Below the pieces are notes generated by a model, which worked only from the letters and a program-made list of their open reading frames with translations, searched no databases and was not told the DNA's origin. Positions 37,183 to 46,836 of a stretch of 64,000 nucleotides of DNA are shown here, in pieces; the stretch's first letter is position 1, and each line of letters opens with the position of its first letter. Origin of the DNA: an uncultured Bacteroidales bacterium (lineage in GTDB: Bacteria; Bacteroidota; Bacteroidia; Bacteroidales; UBA932). The stretch covers positions 37,961 to 101,960 of the forward strand of contig CAMXAU010000009.1 of NCBI GenBank assembly GCA_947179325.1, given 5' to 3'. A program made the translations under genes and the position numbers.

Positions 37183-39141
37183 ATGATTAACATTACATTT
37201 CCTGACGGTAGCGTAAAAGCCTATGAGAATGGCGTTACCAGCTACGAGATAGCAAAAGGTATCAGTCCAAGACTTGCAGCAGACGTACTTGCTGCTACGG
37301 TTATAACAAAGGATGATACTACAGGAAAGGGGACAATCTATGACCTTGACCGTCCAATCAACGGGGATGCTTCGATAAGGCTGCACAAGTGGGAGGACGA
37401 AGAGGCCAAGCATGTGTTCTGGCATTCATCTTCGCACCTTATGGCCGCTGCCCTTGAGGCGCTCTACCCTGGTGTGAAATTCGGTATAGGCCCGGCAATC
37501 GAGAACGGTTTCTATTATGATGTGGACTTTGGCGGCAAGCAGATAACAGAGTCGGACCTCAAGGCGATTGAGGACAAGATGATAGAGCTGGCACGCAAGG
37601 GCGAGGCTTTTGTCCGCGAGGAGGTTTCAAAGGCAGATGCGCTCAAGGCATTCCAGGAGAAGGGCGATGAGTACAAGTGCGAGCTTATCGGCGAGCTGGA
37701 GGACGGGAAGATCACTTTCTATACCAACGGTAGCTTCACAGACCTCTGCCGTGGACCTCATCTCCGTGATACTTCTGTAATCAAGGCTGTAAAGCTGACA
37801 TCCATAGCTGGAGCATACTGGAGAGGTGACGAGAAACGTCAGATGCTGACACGTATATACGGTATAACCTTCCCTAAGAAGTCAATGCTTGATGAATATC
37901 TTGCAATGATGGAGGAGGCAAAGAAGCGTGACCACCGCAAGCTTGGCAAGGAGATGGAGCTGTTCACTTTCTCTCAGAGGGTAGGACAGGGACTTCCTCT
38001 GTGGCTGCCTAAAGGTGCTGCCCTGAGGGAGCATCTGGAGCAGTTCCTCCGCAAGGTGCAGAAGTCATACGGATATCTTCCTGTCATCACTCCGCATATC
38101 GGGAACAAGGACCTTTACGTGACATCAGGGCACTATGCAAAATACGGCAAGGACTCATTCCAGCCGATACATACTCCGCAGGAGGGTGAAGAATACCTGC
38201 TCAAGCCGATGAACTGCCCTCACCACTGTGAAATCTACCGTTCAAAGCCACGTTCATACAAGGACCTTCCTCTGCGCTTCGCAGAGTTCGGTACAGTATA
38301 CCGTTACGAACAGAGCGGTGAACTCCATGGACTTACAAGGGTGCGCAGCTTTACACAGGATGACGCGCACATCTTCTGCCGTCCGGACCAGCTCAAGGAG
38401 GAGTTCTGCAAGGTGATAGACATCATCCTGTATGTCTTCAAGACATTGAACTTCACTGAATATATCGCACAGGTCTCTCTGCGTGACCCTAACAACAGGG
38501 AGAAATACATCGGTACAGACGAGAACTGGGCAAAGGCTGAGAGCGCAATCATAGACGCGGCTGCGGAAAAAGGCCTCAAGACAGTAGTTGAATACGGTGA
38601 GGCTGCATTCTATGGCCCTAAGCTTGATTTTATGGTGAAGGATGCCATCGGAAGGAAATGGCAGCTCGGAACCATCCAGGTTGACTACAATCTTCCTGAG
38701 CGTTTCGAACTTGAGTATACAGGAAGCGATGGGCAGAAATACCGTCCTATCATGATTCACAGGGCACCGTTCGGGTCGCTTGAGAGATTCGTAGCAGTCC
38801 TCCTGGAGCACACAGGCGGAAAGCTTCCTCTCTGGCTTACTCCGGATCAGGTTACAGTGCTTCCAGTCAGCGAAAAATATGCTGATTATGCAAAAAAAGT
38901 TTGTGATTTGATGAATATTTCCGATATTCGCGCCTCAATAGACGATAGAAATGAGACTATTGGCAAGAGAATCCGCGAGAGTGAACTCAAGAGGATTCCT
39001 TTCCTTGTGATTGTAGGTGAGAAGGAAATGACAGAAAACACAGTCTCTGTCAGACGCCAGGGCGGAAAAGACGAGGGGGCTATGCCGGTAGAGAAATTTA
39101 TTGAGCTTGTAAACAAAGAGGTTGCGGAGCAGCTTTCGTAA
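37183..39141 (+). CDS. thrS: Threonyl-tRNA synthetase
   Basis: 652 residues. In order: a TGS domain (1 to about 62, [20 protein letters not shown]), the editing domain with [11 protein letters not shown], and a class II catalytic core with the zinc-site cysteine in [13 protein letters not shown], motif 2 ([23 protein letters not shown]; two parts seen) and motif 3 ([12 protein letters not shown]). The C-terminal anticodon-binding domain runs from about 545. It charges tRNA-Thr in the cytoplasm. It heads the classic thrS-infC-rpmI-rplT cluster. Confidence 0.97.
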   Translation: MINITFPDGSVKAYENGVTSYEIAKGISPRLAADVLAATVITKDDTTGKGTIYDLDRPINGDASIRLHKWEDEEAKHVFWHSSSHLMAAALEALYPGVKFGIGPAIENGFYYDVDFGGKQITESDLKAIEDKMIELARKGEAFVREEVSKADALKAFQEKGDEYKCELIGELEDGKITFYTNGSFTDLCRGPHLRDTSVIKAVKLTSIAGAYWRGDEKRQMLTRIYGITFPKKSMLDEYLAMMEEAKKRDHRKLGKEMELFTFSQRVGQGLPLWLPKGAALREHLEQFLRKVQKSYGYLPVITPHIGNKDLYVTSGHYAKYGKDSFQPIHTPQEGEEYLLKPMNCPHHCEIYRSKPRSYKDLPLRFAEFGTVYRYEQSGELHGLTRVRSFTQDDAHIFCRPDQLKEEFCKVIDIILYVFKTLNFTEYIAQVSLRDPNNREKYIGTDENWAKAESAIIDAAAEKGLKTVVEYGEAAFYGPKLDFMVKDAIGRKWQLGTIQVDYNLPERFELEYTGSDGQKYRPIMIHRAPFGSLERFVAVLLEHTGGKLPLWLTPDQVTVLPVSEKYADYAKKVCDLMNISDIRASIDDRNETIGKRIRESELKRIPFLVIVGEKEMTENTVSVRRQGGKDEGAMPVEKFIELVNKEVAEQLS

Positions 39142-39165
39142 CCTTAAATATAATTAACTTAAAAC

Positions 39166-39172
39166 AAGGAGG
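39166..39172 (+). promoter_or_regulatory. Strong Shine-Dalgarno of infC
   Basis: AAGGAGG lies 8 bases before an in-frame ATC codon at 39181. Such complete SD sequences are uncommon in this phylum, and this one decides the infC start. Confidence 0.7.
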
Positions 39173-39180
39173 ACAGCGCT

Positions 39181-39789
39181 ATCGCAGCACCATTCAAACC
39201 TTCAGGCCCACGATTCAATGGTCCAAGACCGAATCAGCGCGGGGCACGCCCTTTCAACAATGCAAAGAAGGAAGAGGGCGAATTGAGAATAAATGACGAG
39301 ATTACGGCCGTAAAGGTACGTCTTGTCGGAGACAATATCGAGGAGCAGGGCATCTTCCCGATATCTAAGGCCATGAAGATGGCTGACGATATGGGACTTG
39401 ACCTTGTTGAGATAAGCGCAAAGGCAGACCCTCCGGTATGTAAGATAATTGATTACCAGAAATATCTGTACCAGCAGAAGAAGAAGGCAAAGGAAATGAA
39501 GTCCAATTCTGCCAAGATTGTGATCAAGGAGATCAGGTTTGGACCGAATACCGATGAGCATGACTTCCAGTTCAAGCTGAAGCATGCACAGGAGTTCCTG
39601 TCCGAAGGATCGAAGGTCAAGGCTTCAGTCTTCTTCAAGGGACGTTCAATCATATATTCCGACCAGGGAGAGAAGCTTCTGCTCAGGTTTGCAGTCGAGC
39701 TTGAGGAATATGGACGCGCTGAGCAGATGCCTAAGCTTGAGGGCAAGAGGATGATAATGATGATTGCCCCGCTACAGAAGAAAAAGTAG
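39181..39789 (+). CDS. infC: Translation initiation factor IF-3, apparent AUC start
   Basis: 202 residues from an ATC codon at 39181-39183. The frame is open from a stop at 39160-39162 and contains no ATG or GTG before the conserved core; the only alternative is TTG at 39283, which has no SD. The AAGGAGG 8 bases upstream points to ATC. Residues 1-34 form a proline/glycine-rich extension (APFKPSGPRFNGPRPNQRG). The IF-3 N-domain (RINDEITAVKVRLVGDN), linker and C-domain (KEIRFGPNTDEHDFQFKL) follow. E. coli infC uses AUU and IF-3 represses its own non-AUG start; the same control is inferred here. Confidence 0.85.
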   Translation: MAAPFKPSGPRFNGPRPNQRGARPFNNAKKEEGELRINDEITAVKVRLVGDNIEEQGIFPISKAMKMADDMGLDLVEISAKADPPVCKIIDYQKYLYQQKKKAKEMKSNSAKIVIKEIRFGPNTDEHDFQFKLKHAQEFLSEGSKVKASVFFKGRSIIYSDQGEKLLLRFAVELEEYGRAEQMPKLEGKRMIMMIAPLQKKK

Positions 39790-39832
39790 TCCTCAGGACA
39801 CAAATATTTATTAACAGTTAAAAGATTTAACT

Positions 39833-40027
39833 ATGCCAAAATTGAAGACCAACTCCGGTTCAAAAAAGCGTTTCGCGCTTACCGGAACGGGAAAGATCAA
39901 GAGGAAACATGCTTACAAGAGCCACATCCTCACCAAGAAGACCAAAAAGCAGAAGAGGAACCTTACCCACTTCGCGGTAGCTGCACCTGCAGACTGCAAG
40001 AGGATCAAGGAACTGCTGGCAATGTAA
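39833..40027 (+). CDS. rpmI: Ribosomal protein bL35
   Basis: 64 residues, very basic: [14 protein letters not shown], then [14 protein letters not shown]. This is the standard bL35 sequence. It follows infC by 43 bases and precedes rplT, the conserved order of this cluster. Confidence 0.97.
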   Translation: MPKLKTNSGSKKRFALTGTGKIKRKHAYKSHILTKKTKKQKRNLTHFAVAAPADCKRIKELLAM

Positions 40028-40115
40028 TTTTTGGTTACAGTATCATTAAAGTCAAACTTGGAACGCAGTTGAGAAGCTCCACGATGGACACTGCCTCCAT
40101 AAAACAGTTAAATTT

Positions 40116-40460
40116 ATGCCAAGATCGGTAAATTCAGTTGCCTCAAGGGCACGCCGCAAAAAAATCCTTAAGAGAACCCGCGGTAATTTTCTTTCAAGAA
40201 AGAATGTTTGGACGGTAGCAAAGAACACCTATGAAAAAGGTCTTACCTATGCTTACCGTGACCGTAAAGCTAAAAAACGTACTTTCCGTGCTCTCTGGAT
40301 CCAGCGTATCAACGCTGCCGCACGTCAGTATGGAATGACCTATTCTCAGTTCATGGGCAGGATTGCAAAGCAGAACATCGGCCTTAACCGTAAGGTGCTT
40401 GCAGACCTCGCAATGAACAACCCTGCAGCTTTTGAGGCTATTATCAATTCTGTAAAATAG
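40116..40460 (+). CDS. rplT: Ribosomal protein bL20
   Basis: 114 residues: [20 protein letters not shown] at the start and [24 protein letters not shown] in the globular part, both typical of bL20. The 88-base gap from rpmI can form a GCAGT/ACTGC stem, which might be an autoregulatory site, but I could not confirm a known leader fold. lepB follows after 15 bases. Confidence 0.97.
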   Translation: MPRSVNSVASRARRKKILKRTRGNFLSRKNVWTVAKNTYEKGLTYAYRDRKAKKRTFRALWIQRINAAARQYGMTYSQFMGRIAKQNIGLNRKVLADLAMNNPAAFEAIINSVK

Positions 40461-40475
40461 TTTCGCTATAGCCTT

Positions 40476-41822
40476 ATGAGTCTGAAGGAATTATACCATA
40501 GCAAATGGGTGAGGTTCGGTTTCTGGGCCTTGCTTTATCTGCTTTGGGTGATCTGGCTCGGGAATTATTGGTGGCTGGCTGGACTTGTGGTCATATTTGA
40601 CCACCATATCACCGGAAAGGTGAAATGGATGTTCTGGAAGAAGAACTACAAGGAGGGTGAACGCCACAATGTGCTGCTCGACTGGCTTGATGCAATCATC
40701 TTCGCAGTTGTAGTCGTCACATTCATCAATACATTCTTTTTCCAGGCATTCAAGATTCCTTCTTCCTCGATGGAAAGTTCTCTCCTGACCGGAGACCATC
40801 TTTTCGTCAGCAAGCTGTCATACGGCCCGAGGATTCCGCAGACACCGCTCACGATACCTTTTACCCATAATGTGATCTTTGGAGGCAAGGAGTCATATTC
40901 CACGCTGATCCAGAACAAGTACAGGAGGCTGAAGGGATTCGGGCATGTCAAGAGGGGAGACTATGTGGTCTTCGGATTCCCGAATGGGGACACAGTCCTC
41001 TCCAAGGCTCCGGCCGATGACTATTATATGCTGGCAAGGACAGCTGGCCGGGACTATGCAATCCGCAATTTCGGTCCTGTCAAGGTCCGTCCGATGGACA
41101 AGAAGGACCACTATGTGAAGAGATGCGTCGCCGTTGCCGGTGATACATTGCAGATCATAGACGGACAGGTCTATATTGACGGTAGCATGCAACAGGTCTG
41201 GCCAGGAGTGCAGAGCACTTACTCTGTGGTGACTAACGGTCAGAGGATAAACCCGAAGAACCTTGACCGTATCGGTGCGGGACTTTCAGATGCATGGTTT
41301 AATCCTGAGATGCCAGGCTATCCTTCAATGCCTCTTACAGCAGGGATGCTGGAGGCAGTAAAGGAATATCCGAATGTGGTGTCTGTCGAGGAGAACATTG
41401 ATTCCTATCCGCCTGACTATCCTGACTCCTATCTGACAATATTCCCGTTTACAGAGGAATCCAGATGGACAAGGGACAATTTCGGGCCGCTGTGGATCCC
41501 TGCCAAGGGCGCGACAGTAGAGCTGACCATCAGCAACCTGCCTTTATATGAAAGGATAATAACAGCATATGAGGGCAATGAGCTTGAAGTTGCAGACGGG
41601 AGGATTTTCATAAATTCGGAGGAGGCTCATAGCTATACATTCGGGCAGGATTATTACTTCATGATGGGAGACAACAGGCACAATTCGCTTGATTCAAGAT
41701 ACTGGGGATTTGTACCGGAAGACCATATCGTAGGAAAACCTTCAGTGGTGTGGTTCTCATCAGACAGAAATAAGCCGTTCCCAAAGAACATAAGATGGCG
41801 TAGACTGCTCAAATTTGTGTAG
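40476..41822 (+). CDS. lepB: Signal peptidase I
   Basis: 448 residues, of the long Bacteroidales type. Two or three hydrophobic segments occupy the first 90 residues. The catalytic serine is Ser98 (KIPSSSMESSL) and the general-base lysine is Lys215 (YVKRCVAVAGD). The conserved late box MMGDNRHNSLDSRYWGFV is present near residue 390. Large insertions between the boxes explain the extra length. It removes signal peptides from secreted proteins at the inner membrane. It probably shares the thrS-rplT transcript. Confidence 0.95.
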   Translation: MSLKELYHSKWVRFGFWALLYLLWVIWLGNYWWLAGLVVIFDHHITGKVKWMFWKKNYKEGERHNVLLDWLDAIIFAVVVVTFINTFFFQAFKIPSSSMESSLLTGDHLFVSKLSYGPRIPQTPLTIPFTHNVIFGGKESYSTLIQNKYRRLKGFGHVKRGDYVVFGFPNGDTVLSKAPADDYYMLARTAGRDYAIRNFGPVKVRPMDKKDHYVKRCVAVAGDTLQIIDGQVYIDGSMQQVWPGVQSTYSVVTNGQRINPKNLDRIGAGLSDAWFNPEMPGYPSMPLTAGMLEAVKEYPNVVSVEENIDSYPPDYPDSYLTIFPFTEESRWTRDNFGPLWIPAKGATVELTISNLPLYERIITAYEGNELEVADGRIFINSEEAHSYTFGQDYYFMMGDNRHNSLDSRYWGFVPEDHIVGKPSVVWFSSDRNKPFPKNIRWRRLLKFV

Positions 41823-41866
41823 ATTGCTTGTTTTTTAGAAATTTTTACGCGATATTTGCAGCCCGC

Positions 41867-41874
41867 TAAATTTG
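41867..41874 (+). promoter_or_regulatory. -7 box before rpmB
   Basis: TAAATTTG matches TAnnTTTG and lies 22 bases before the rpmB ATG, so rpmB-rpmG-DUF4295 probably has its own promoter. Confidence 0.5.
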
Positions 41875-41896
41875 AAATATTAAAAAATTATATACA

Positions 41897-42139
41897 ATGG
41901 CAAAGGTTTGTCAAGTTACAGGAAGAAAGAGAATGATAGGAAACAACGTTTCCCATTCCAAGAAACGCACTAAGCGCGTTTTTGCCCTGAACCTCAAGAC
42001 CAAGAAGTTCTGGTCAGAGGAGGAGCAGAGGTTTATTACACTGAAAGTCTCTTGCAAAGGAATGAGGACAATCGAGAAGAATGGCCTCGATGCAACAATC
42101 AAAGATGCTCAGAGTAAAGGATATATTAACCTTGTTTAA
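41897..42139 (+). CDS. rpmB: Ribosomal protein bL28
   Basis: 80 residues starting [21 protein letters not shown], the canonical bL28 start, with [17 protein letters not shown] after it. First gene of a small operon with rpmG (11 bases downstream) and a DUF4295 gene. Confidence 0.97.
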   Translation: MAKVCQVTGRKRMIGNNVSHSKKRTKRVFALNLKTKKFWSEEEQRFITLKVSCKGMRTIEKNGLDATIKDAQSKGYINLV

Positions 42140-42150
42140 TTTTTTTGATT

Positions 42151-42339
42151 ATGGCAAAGAAAGCAAAAGGTAACAGGGTGCAGGTCATCCTTGAGTGCAC
42201 TGAGCAGAGAGAGAGCGGTGTACCAGGTATCTCAAGATACATCACAACAAAGAACAAGAAGAACACTACCGAGCGTCTGGAGCGTAAGAAATATAATCCG
42301 TTCCTGAAGAAGGTTACACTTCATCGCGAGATTAAATAA
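42151..42339 (+). CDS. rpmG: Ribosomal protein bL33
   Basis: 62 residues from ATG 42151 ([19 protein letters not shown]), with the typical [20 protein letters not shown]. An in-frame TTG two codons earlier is ignored. The two zinc-binding CxxC pairs of some bL33 forms are absent, so this is the zinc-free type. Confidence 0.96.
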   Translation: MAKKAKGNRVQVILECTEQRESGVPGISRYITTKNKKNTTERLERKKYNPFLKKVTLHREIK

Positions 42340-42356
42340 TCTGGAGGAATTGAATT

Positions 42357-42515
42357 ATGGCAAAGAAAGCGGTCGCAACATTCAGCGCCAAGGCTGGTGC
42401 TAAGAGCATGGTAAAATGCATCCGTATGGACAAGTCTCCAAAAACTGGAGCCTATATGTTCAAGGAGGAGCTTGTAGAGGCTGATAAGGTAAAGGATTTC
42501 TTCGCAAAGAAATAA
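42357..42515 (+). CDS. DUF4295 small protein
   Basis: 52 residues (MAKKAVATFSAKAGAKSMVK at the start, then KSPKTGAYMFKEELV). This is the small basic DUF4295 protein that follows rpmG across Bacteroidota. A GGAGG 10 bases before the ATG may serve as ribosome-binding site. Its constant place behind bL28 and bL33 suggests a ribosome-linked role, but no function is established to my knowledge. A terminator follows 25 bases downstream. Confidence 0.88.
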   Translation: MAKKAVATFSAKAGAKSMVKCIRMDKSPKTGAYMFKEELVEADKVKDFFAKK

Positions 42516-42540
42516 TTTTCTCTTGTTTTTGAGTTATAGG

Positions 42541-42572
42541 AGAGCGTGAATCAACTGGTTCACGCTCTTTTT
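42541..42572 (+). terminator. Intrinsic terminator after the DUF4295 gene
   Basis: AGAGCGTGAA (42541-42550) and TTCACGCTCT (42559-42568) form a perfect 10-bp stem with an 8-base loop, followed by TTTT. Confidence 0.88.
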
Positions 42573-42596
42573 ATGCTCTCTTTCGGGAGTTTTTCT

Positions 42597-42604
42597 TATA
42601 TTTG
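42597..42604 (+). promoter_or_regulatory. -7 box of ftsY
   Basis: TATATTTG matches the consensus and sits 18 bases before the ATG, just after the upstream terminator. Confidence 0.5.
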
Positions 42605-42622
42605 TAGGCTAAACTATTTGCA

Positions 42623-43564
42623 ATGGGGATATTTGATAAAGGTGTCGAGAAGACAAAGAGAAGTTTCTTTGAGAGACTGTCAAGGGCTGTCGCTGGAAAA
42701 TCCAAGGTAGATGATAACCTGCTGGATGCCATCGAGGAGGCTCTTGTGGCATCTGACATGGGTGTAGACACTACGCTCAAGATAATTGACAACCTTGAAG
42801 ACAGGGTGGAGAGGGATAAATATATGTCCTTTGACGAACTTCTGGATATGCTGAGGGAGGAGATTGTCTCTCTTCTGGACATCGGGGATGCAGATGCATC
42901 AAATGATGTCACATTGCCTTTTGACTTCTCGAAGAAGCCATATGTGATAATGGTTGTCGGTGTCAACGGAGTTGGGAAGACCACAACTATCGGGAAGCTG
43001 GCAAGCCGTCTCAAGGCTCAGGGAAAGAAAGTTGTGATAGGTGCTGCCGATACTTTCCGCGCCGCAGCTGTTGACCAGCTTGTTGTCTGGGCGGAACGTG
43101 CCGGAGTGGATATAGTCAAGCAGGGAATGGGAGCGGATCCGGCATCTGTCGCATATGATACAGTGAGGTCTGCCGTTGCAAAAGATGCAGATGTGGTGCT
43201 GATTGACACTGCCGGGCGTCTGCATAACAGGATTGACCTGATGAATGAGCTGACAAAGATAAGGAATGTCATGCGCAAGGTTATTCCCGATGCTCCTCAT
43301 GAGGTACTGCTTGTCCTTGACGGCTCGACCGGGCAGAATGCTTTCCAGCAGGCCAAGGAGTTTTCAAGGGCTACTGATGTGACTGCGCTTGCGGTCACTA
43401 AGCTTGATGGCTCTGCGAAGGGAGGAGTTGTCATCGGGATTGTAGACCAGTTCAGGTTCCCTATCAAGTTTATCGGTATCGGTGAGGGAATCGATGACCT
43501 TAAGGTATTTGACAAGAGGGAGTTCGTTAATTCCCTGTTCTCAAAGGAGGATTTCGGAAAATAG
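42623..43564 (+). CDS. ftsY: Signal recognition particle receptor FtsY
   Basis: 313 residues forming the NG domain of the SRP-receptor GTPase without the long acidic A domain. The N domain runs about 1-95. G-domain motifs are G1 GVNGVGKTTTIGKL, DTFRAAA, G3 DTAGR and G4 TKLDGSAKGG, closing with GIGEGIDDLKVFD. It docks ribosome-SRP complexes at the inner membrane. pheT follows after 18 bases. Confidence 0.97.
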   Translation: MGIFDKGVEKTKRSFFERLSRAVAGKSKVDDNLLDAIEEALVASDMGVDTTLKIIDNLEDRVERDKYMSFDELLDMLREEIVSLLDIGDADASNDVTLPFDFSKKPYVIMVVGVNGVGKTTTIGKLASRLKAQGKKVVIGAADTFRAAAVDQLVVWAERAGVDIVKQGMGADPASVAYDTVRSAVAKDADVVLIDTAGRLHNRIDLMNELTKIRNVMRKVIPDAPHEVLLVLDGSTGQNAFQQAKEFSRATDVTALAVTKLDGSAKGGVVIGIVDQFRFPIKFIGIGEGIDDLKVFDKREFVNSLFSKEDFGK

Positions 43565-43582
43565 AAAAATTATAGATAACAT

Positions 43583-46054
43583 ATGAAAATTTCTTATAAC
43601 TGGCTAAAGGACTACATTAAATGTGACCTTTCTGCCGAGGATATTGCGGCCGCCCTTACTTCAATAGGGCTTGAGGTTGACTCTATAGAATGCGTGGAGG
43701 CTATTCCCGGAGGTCTTGCCGGCGTAATCGTCGCTGAGGTTGTGGAATGCTGCGAACATCCTGATTCGGATCATCTCCATATAACTAAACTGAACACTGG
43801 TGCACCTGACCTTCTGCAGGTTGTCTGCGGTGCTCCTAATGTTGCTGCCGGACAGAAGGTCCTGCTTGCCACGGTGGGGACAGTCCTTGGTGAGGATTTC
43901 AAGATAAAGAAGTCCAAGATACGCGGGGTCGAGTCTTTCGGGATGATCTGTGCAGAGGATGAACTTGGAATCGGCGAGTCGCATGACGGTATCATGGTGC
44001 TTGACCCGTCTGCAGTGCCGGGGACACCGGCAAAGGATTACCTCAATCTTGAGACCGACGCCGTCATAGAGATTGGCCTGACTGCAAACAGGGTTGATGC
44101 TGCATCGCATATAGGTGTTGCACGTGACCTCTATGCATACCTTAAACTGAACAATATACCTTGTGAACTTGATATCCCAGATGTATCTGCCTTCGTGGAG
44201 GGGGAAGAGGGAATCTGCACTTCTGAAGATAATATTGACGGTGCGATACCTGTCGAGGTCGTTGCCGCAGATGGTGCACCAAGGTATTCTGGCATTACAA
44301 TAAAGGGAGTGAAGGTTGCCCCGTCACCGGAATGGCTGCAGAAGAAACTTCTTTCAATTGGGCTTCGTCCGATAAACAATGTTGTTGACATCACCAATTT
44401 TGTCCTCATGGAGATAGGACAGCCTCTCCATGCTTTTGATGCCTCAGTGATCAAAGGCAATAAAATAGTAGTGCGCCGTGCTGCCGAGGGTGAGAAATTT
44501 GTTACCCTTGACGGAGTTGAGCGCACTCTTGACACTGCAGACCTCATGATTGCAAATGCAGCTGAGCCTATGTGTCTTGCCGGAGTTTTCGGAGGGCTGG
44601 ACTCAGGCACTACGGAGACCACGGTAGATGTGTTCCTGGAGAGTGCATATTTCAATCCGGTATCTATAAGGAAGAGCTCAAAGAGACATGGTCTCAAGAC
44701 AGACGCCTCCTTCAGGTATGAAAGGGGGGCTGATCCTCTTGTAACTGAGTGGGCTGCCAAAAGGGCTGCACTTCTGATTACAGAGCTTGCAGGCGGAAAA
44801 GTTGTAGGCAAGGTCCAGGAATTCTATCCGGAAAAGATTGAGAAAAAGGTTGTAGAGCTTGATTATGACCGTATCGAGGCTTTCATAGGAAAGAAGATAG
44901 GGCATGATACGATTGAGAATATTCTTACGTCTCTTGCTTACGAGTTCATCAGCAGGACAGGGAACGGTGCTGTTGTTGCGGTGCCGTCATATATGATTGA
45001 TGTCTATAGGGAGTGCGATGTCGTGGAGGAGATTCTACGTATATATGGATATAACAACATTGAGCTTCCTGCAGGTGTGAGGATGTCTGTGAATGCCACG
45101 GCAAAGCCTGAGCCTGAACTGGTGCGCAAGACGGTATCCGATTTCCTTGCTGCCAATGGATTTGTCGAGACCATGAACAACTCCCTGACAAAGTCCGAGT
45201 ACTATTCCCGTCTCAAGACTTTCCCGGAGGACGCATGCGTGAAGATACTCAATCCGCTTAGCTCAGACCTGAATGTAATGAGGCAGACCCTTCTCCTTAA
45301 CGGGCTTGAGGTGATTGCCTACAACATAAACAGGCAGATAACGAACATGAAGACATTCGAATATGGTTCTGTCTATTCGCTTAAGCCGGGGGCTGACGGG
45401 ACGGATGTCAACTCATACGATGAGCATCAGTGCTATGCCATGTTCATTACAGGAACATCTGACAAATCATGGAGAATCGAGCCACAGAAGGGAAGCTATT
45501 TCCAGCTGAAAGGCTATCTTGAACTTCTCCTGAGACGTTTCGGGGCGGATATATATTCAATGGAATACGAGGCTGCACCTGCTGACCTGTTCTCCGAGGG
45601 ACTGGCATACAGGCTTCCCGGTAAAGGCAAGCCAGTTGCTGTCATGGGCACTGTAGCTCCTGCAAGACTGAAGCAGTTCGGAATCAAACAGCCTGTGTTT
45701 GCGGCTGAAATACAGTGGGATGCGCTTCTTGAAATTGTCAAGAGGGATAAAATCAGATATAAGGAGCTGCCTAAGTTCCCTGAGGTGCGCCGTGACCTTG
45801 CAATACTGCTGGATGAGAGCGTCCAGTACAGCGACCTGAGGAAGAGCGCGTTCAGGGTTGGAAAGAAACTTCTGAAGAATGTCGGGCTGTTTGATGTCTA
45901 CAGAGGAGACAAGATTCCTGCAGGAAAGAAGCAGTATGCGTTGAGCCTTGTTCTCCAGGATCTTGAGAAGACGCTGACAGACAATGATGTGGAGAGGATT
46001 ATGTCTAAGCTCCTCTCTACGTTTACCAATGAATATGGTGCAACATTGAGATAA
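43583..46054 (+). CDS. pheT: Phenylalanyl-tRNA synthetase beta subunit
   Basis: 823 residues. The N-terminal MKISYNWLKDYIKCDLS is typical. An EMAP-like tRNA-binding domain (about 40-150, HPDSDHLHITKLNTG) is followed by B3/B4 editing (about 210-400, KSSKRHGLKTDASFRYERG), B5 (about 410-480), a catalytic-like core and the FDX-ACB anticodon domain at the end (about 730-823, KFPEVRRDLAILLDE). It acts with PheS, which is not in this window. Confidence 0.97.
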   Translation: MKISYNWLKDYIKCDLSAEDIAAALTSIGLEVDSIECVEAIPGGLAGVIVAEVVECCEHPDSDHLHITKLNTGAPDLLQVVCGAPNVAAGQKVLLATVGTVLGEDFKIKKSKIRGVESFGMICAEDELGIGESHDGIMVLDPSAVPGTPAKDYLNLETDAVIEIGLTANRVDAASHIGVARDLYAYLKLNNIPCELDIPDVSAFVEGEEGICTSEDNIDGAIPVEVVAADGAPRYSGITIKGVKVAPSPEWLQKKLLSIGLRPINNVVDITNFVLMEIGQPLHAFDASVIKGNKIVVRRAAEGEKFVTLDGVERTLDTADLMIANAAEPMCLAGVFGGLDSGTTETTVDVFLESAYFNPVSIRKSSKRHGLKTDASFRYERGADPLVTEWAAKRAALLITELAGGKVVGKVQEFYPEKIEKKVVELDYDRIEAFIGKKIGHDTIENILTSLAYEFISRTGNGAVVAVPSYMIDVYRECDVVEEILRIYGYNNIELPAGVRMSVNATAKPEPELVRKTVSDFLAANGFVETMNNSLTKSEYYSRLKTFPEDACVKILNPLSSDLNVMRQTLLLNGLEVIAYNINRQITNMKTFEYGSVYSLKPGADGTDVNSYDEHQCYAMFITGTSDKSWRIEPQKGSYFQLKGYLELLLRRFGADIYSMEYEAAPADLFSEGLAYRLPGKGKPVAVMGTVAPARLKQFGIKQPVFAAEIQWDALLEIVKRDKIRYKELPKFPEVRRDLAILLDESVQYSDLRKSAFRVGKKLLKNVGLFDVYRGDKIPAGKKQYALSLVLQDLEKTLTDNDVERIMSKLLSTFTNEYGATLR

Positions 46055-46059
46055 TTCTG

Positions 46060-46836
46060 ATGAGGCAGTCCAGCATATGTTTTATCATGATGATGCTTGT
46101 CCTCCTTTCCTCATGCGGAAGGGAGGGCAAGGTCATTCCGAGGGACAAGATGGCCAGGATCTATGCCGAGATGTTCATTGTTGACCAGAAAATCAATCAG
46201 GACAGGGATGCGAGGAGGGTTGCAGACACATCTTTCGTGTATGCCCCGATTTTTGAAAAATACGGGTATTCAGTCGAGGACTACAGGGCGAGCATGGCCC
46301 ATTATATAAAGGATCCGGACCGGTATGCAAGGATATTGAGGCATTCTGCATCCATGATAGAGACAGAGATAAAGTCTCTCAAGAAAGAGAAGGAACGTCT
46401 TGAGGCCTTGGAGAAGCTGCATGAAGAGGTTTCTGTATACAGCCCGGAGAGGATTTTCCGTCTTACCGGACTCGGCAATCCGGACCTGTTTGCGGAAGAC
46501 AGCCTTTCTTTCTTTGTGGATTCCACAGGAGGTGACCTTTATTTTGATACCAGGGTATGGATGGATACTGCATTCTATGGTCCTGTGATGCAGATACAGG
46601 AACGTGATTCGCTTTCTGTGGCAGACAGTGTCTCTATGGAACTACCTGAGCCGGATGTGCCGGTGAAGGTTGAGACAGGTGATCCGCTCAAGATGCTTCC
46701 CGTCCAGATGGATAAGGGCAAGGTCATGGACCGCAGGCTGGTTGCCTCTGAGGACAAGCCACATCTGAAGCCTGCCATGGATATGAAGATTGAAGACAAG
46801 ATAAATTCAGCAGAGACTGTAAAGGAAAAGAAATGA
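46060..46836 (+). CDS. DUF4296 lipoprotein
   Basis: 258 residues with lipobox cysteine 19 (LVLLSSCGRE). The DUF4296 pattern VIPRDKMARIYAEMFIVDQ and YGYSVEDYRASMAHYIKDP is visible in the first 110 residues, followed by a coiled coil (ETEIKSLKKEKERLEALEK) and an acidic, poorly conserved tail. Function unknown. It begins five bases after pheT and overlaps the next gene by four bases (ATGA), so the three are co-transcribed. Confidence 0.85.
   Translation: MRQSSICFIMMMLVLLSSCGREGKVIPRDKMARIYAEMFIVDQKINQDRDARRVADTSFVYAPIFEKYGYSVEDYRASMAHYIKDPDRYARILRHSASMIETEIKSLKKEKERLEALEKLHEEVSVYSPERIFRLTGLGNPDLFAEDSLSFFVDSTGGDLYFDTRVWMDTAFYGPVMQIQERDSLSVADSVSMELPEPDVPVKVETGDPLKMLPVQMDKGKVMDRRLVASEDKPHLKPAMDMKIEDKINSAETVKEKK

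Noticed and set aside
39283..39285. TTG as infC start
   Set aside because: No ribosome-binding site in front, and the conserved proline-rich lead plus a perfect SD point to ATC at 39181.
40028..40115. Possible bL20 leader between rpmI and rplT
   Set aside because: A GCAGT/ACTGC stem can be drawn, but it is short and matches no leader fold I can recall; not listed as an RNA.
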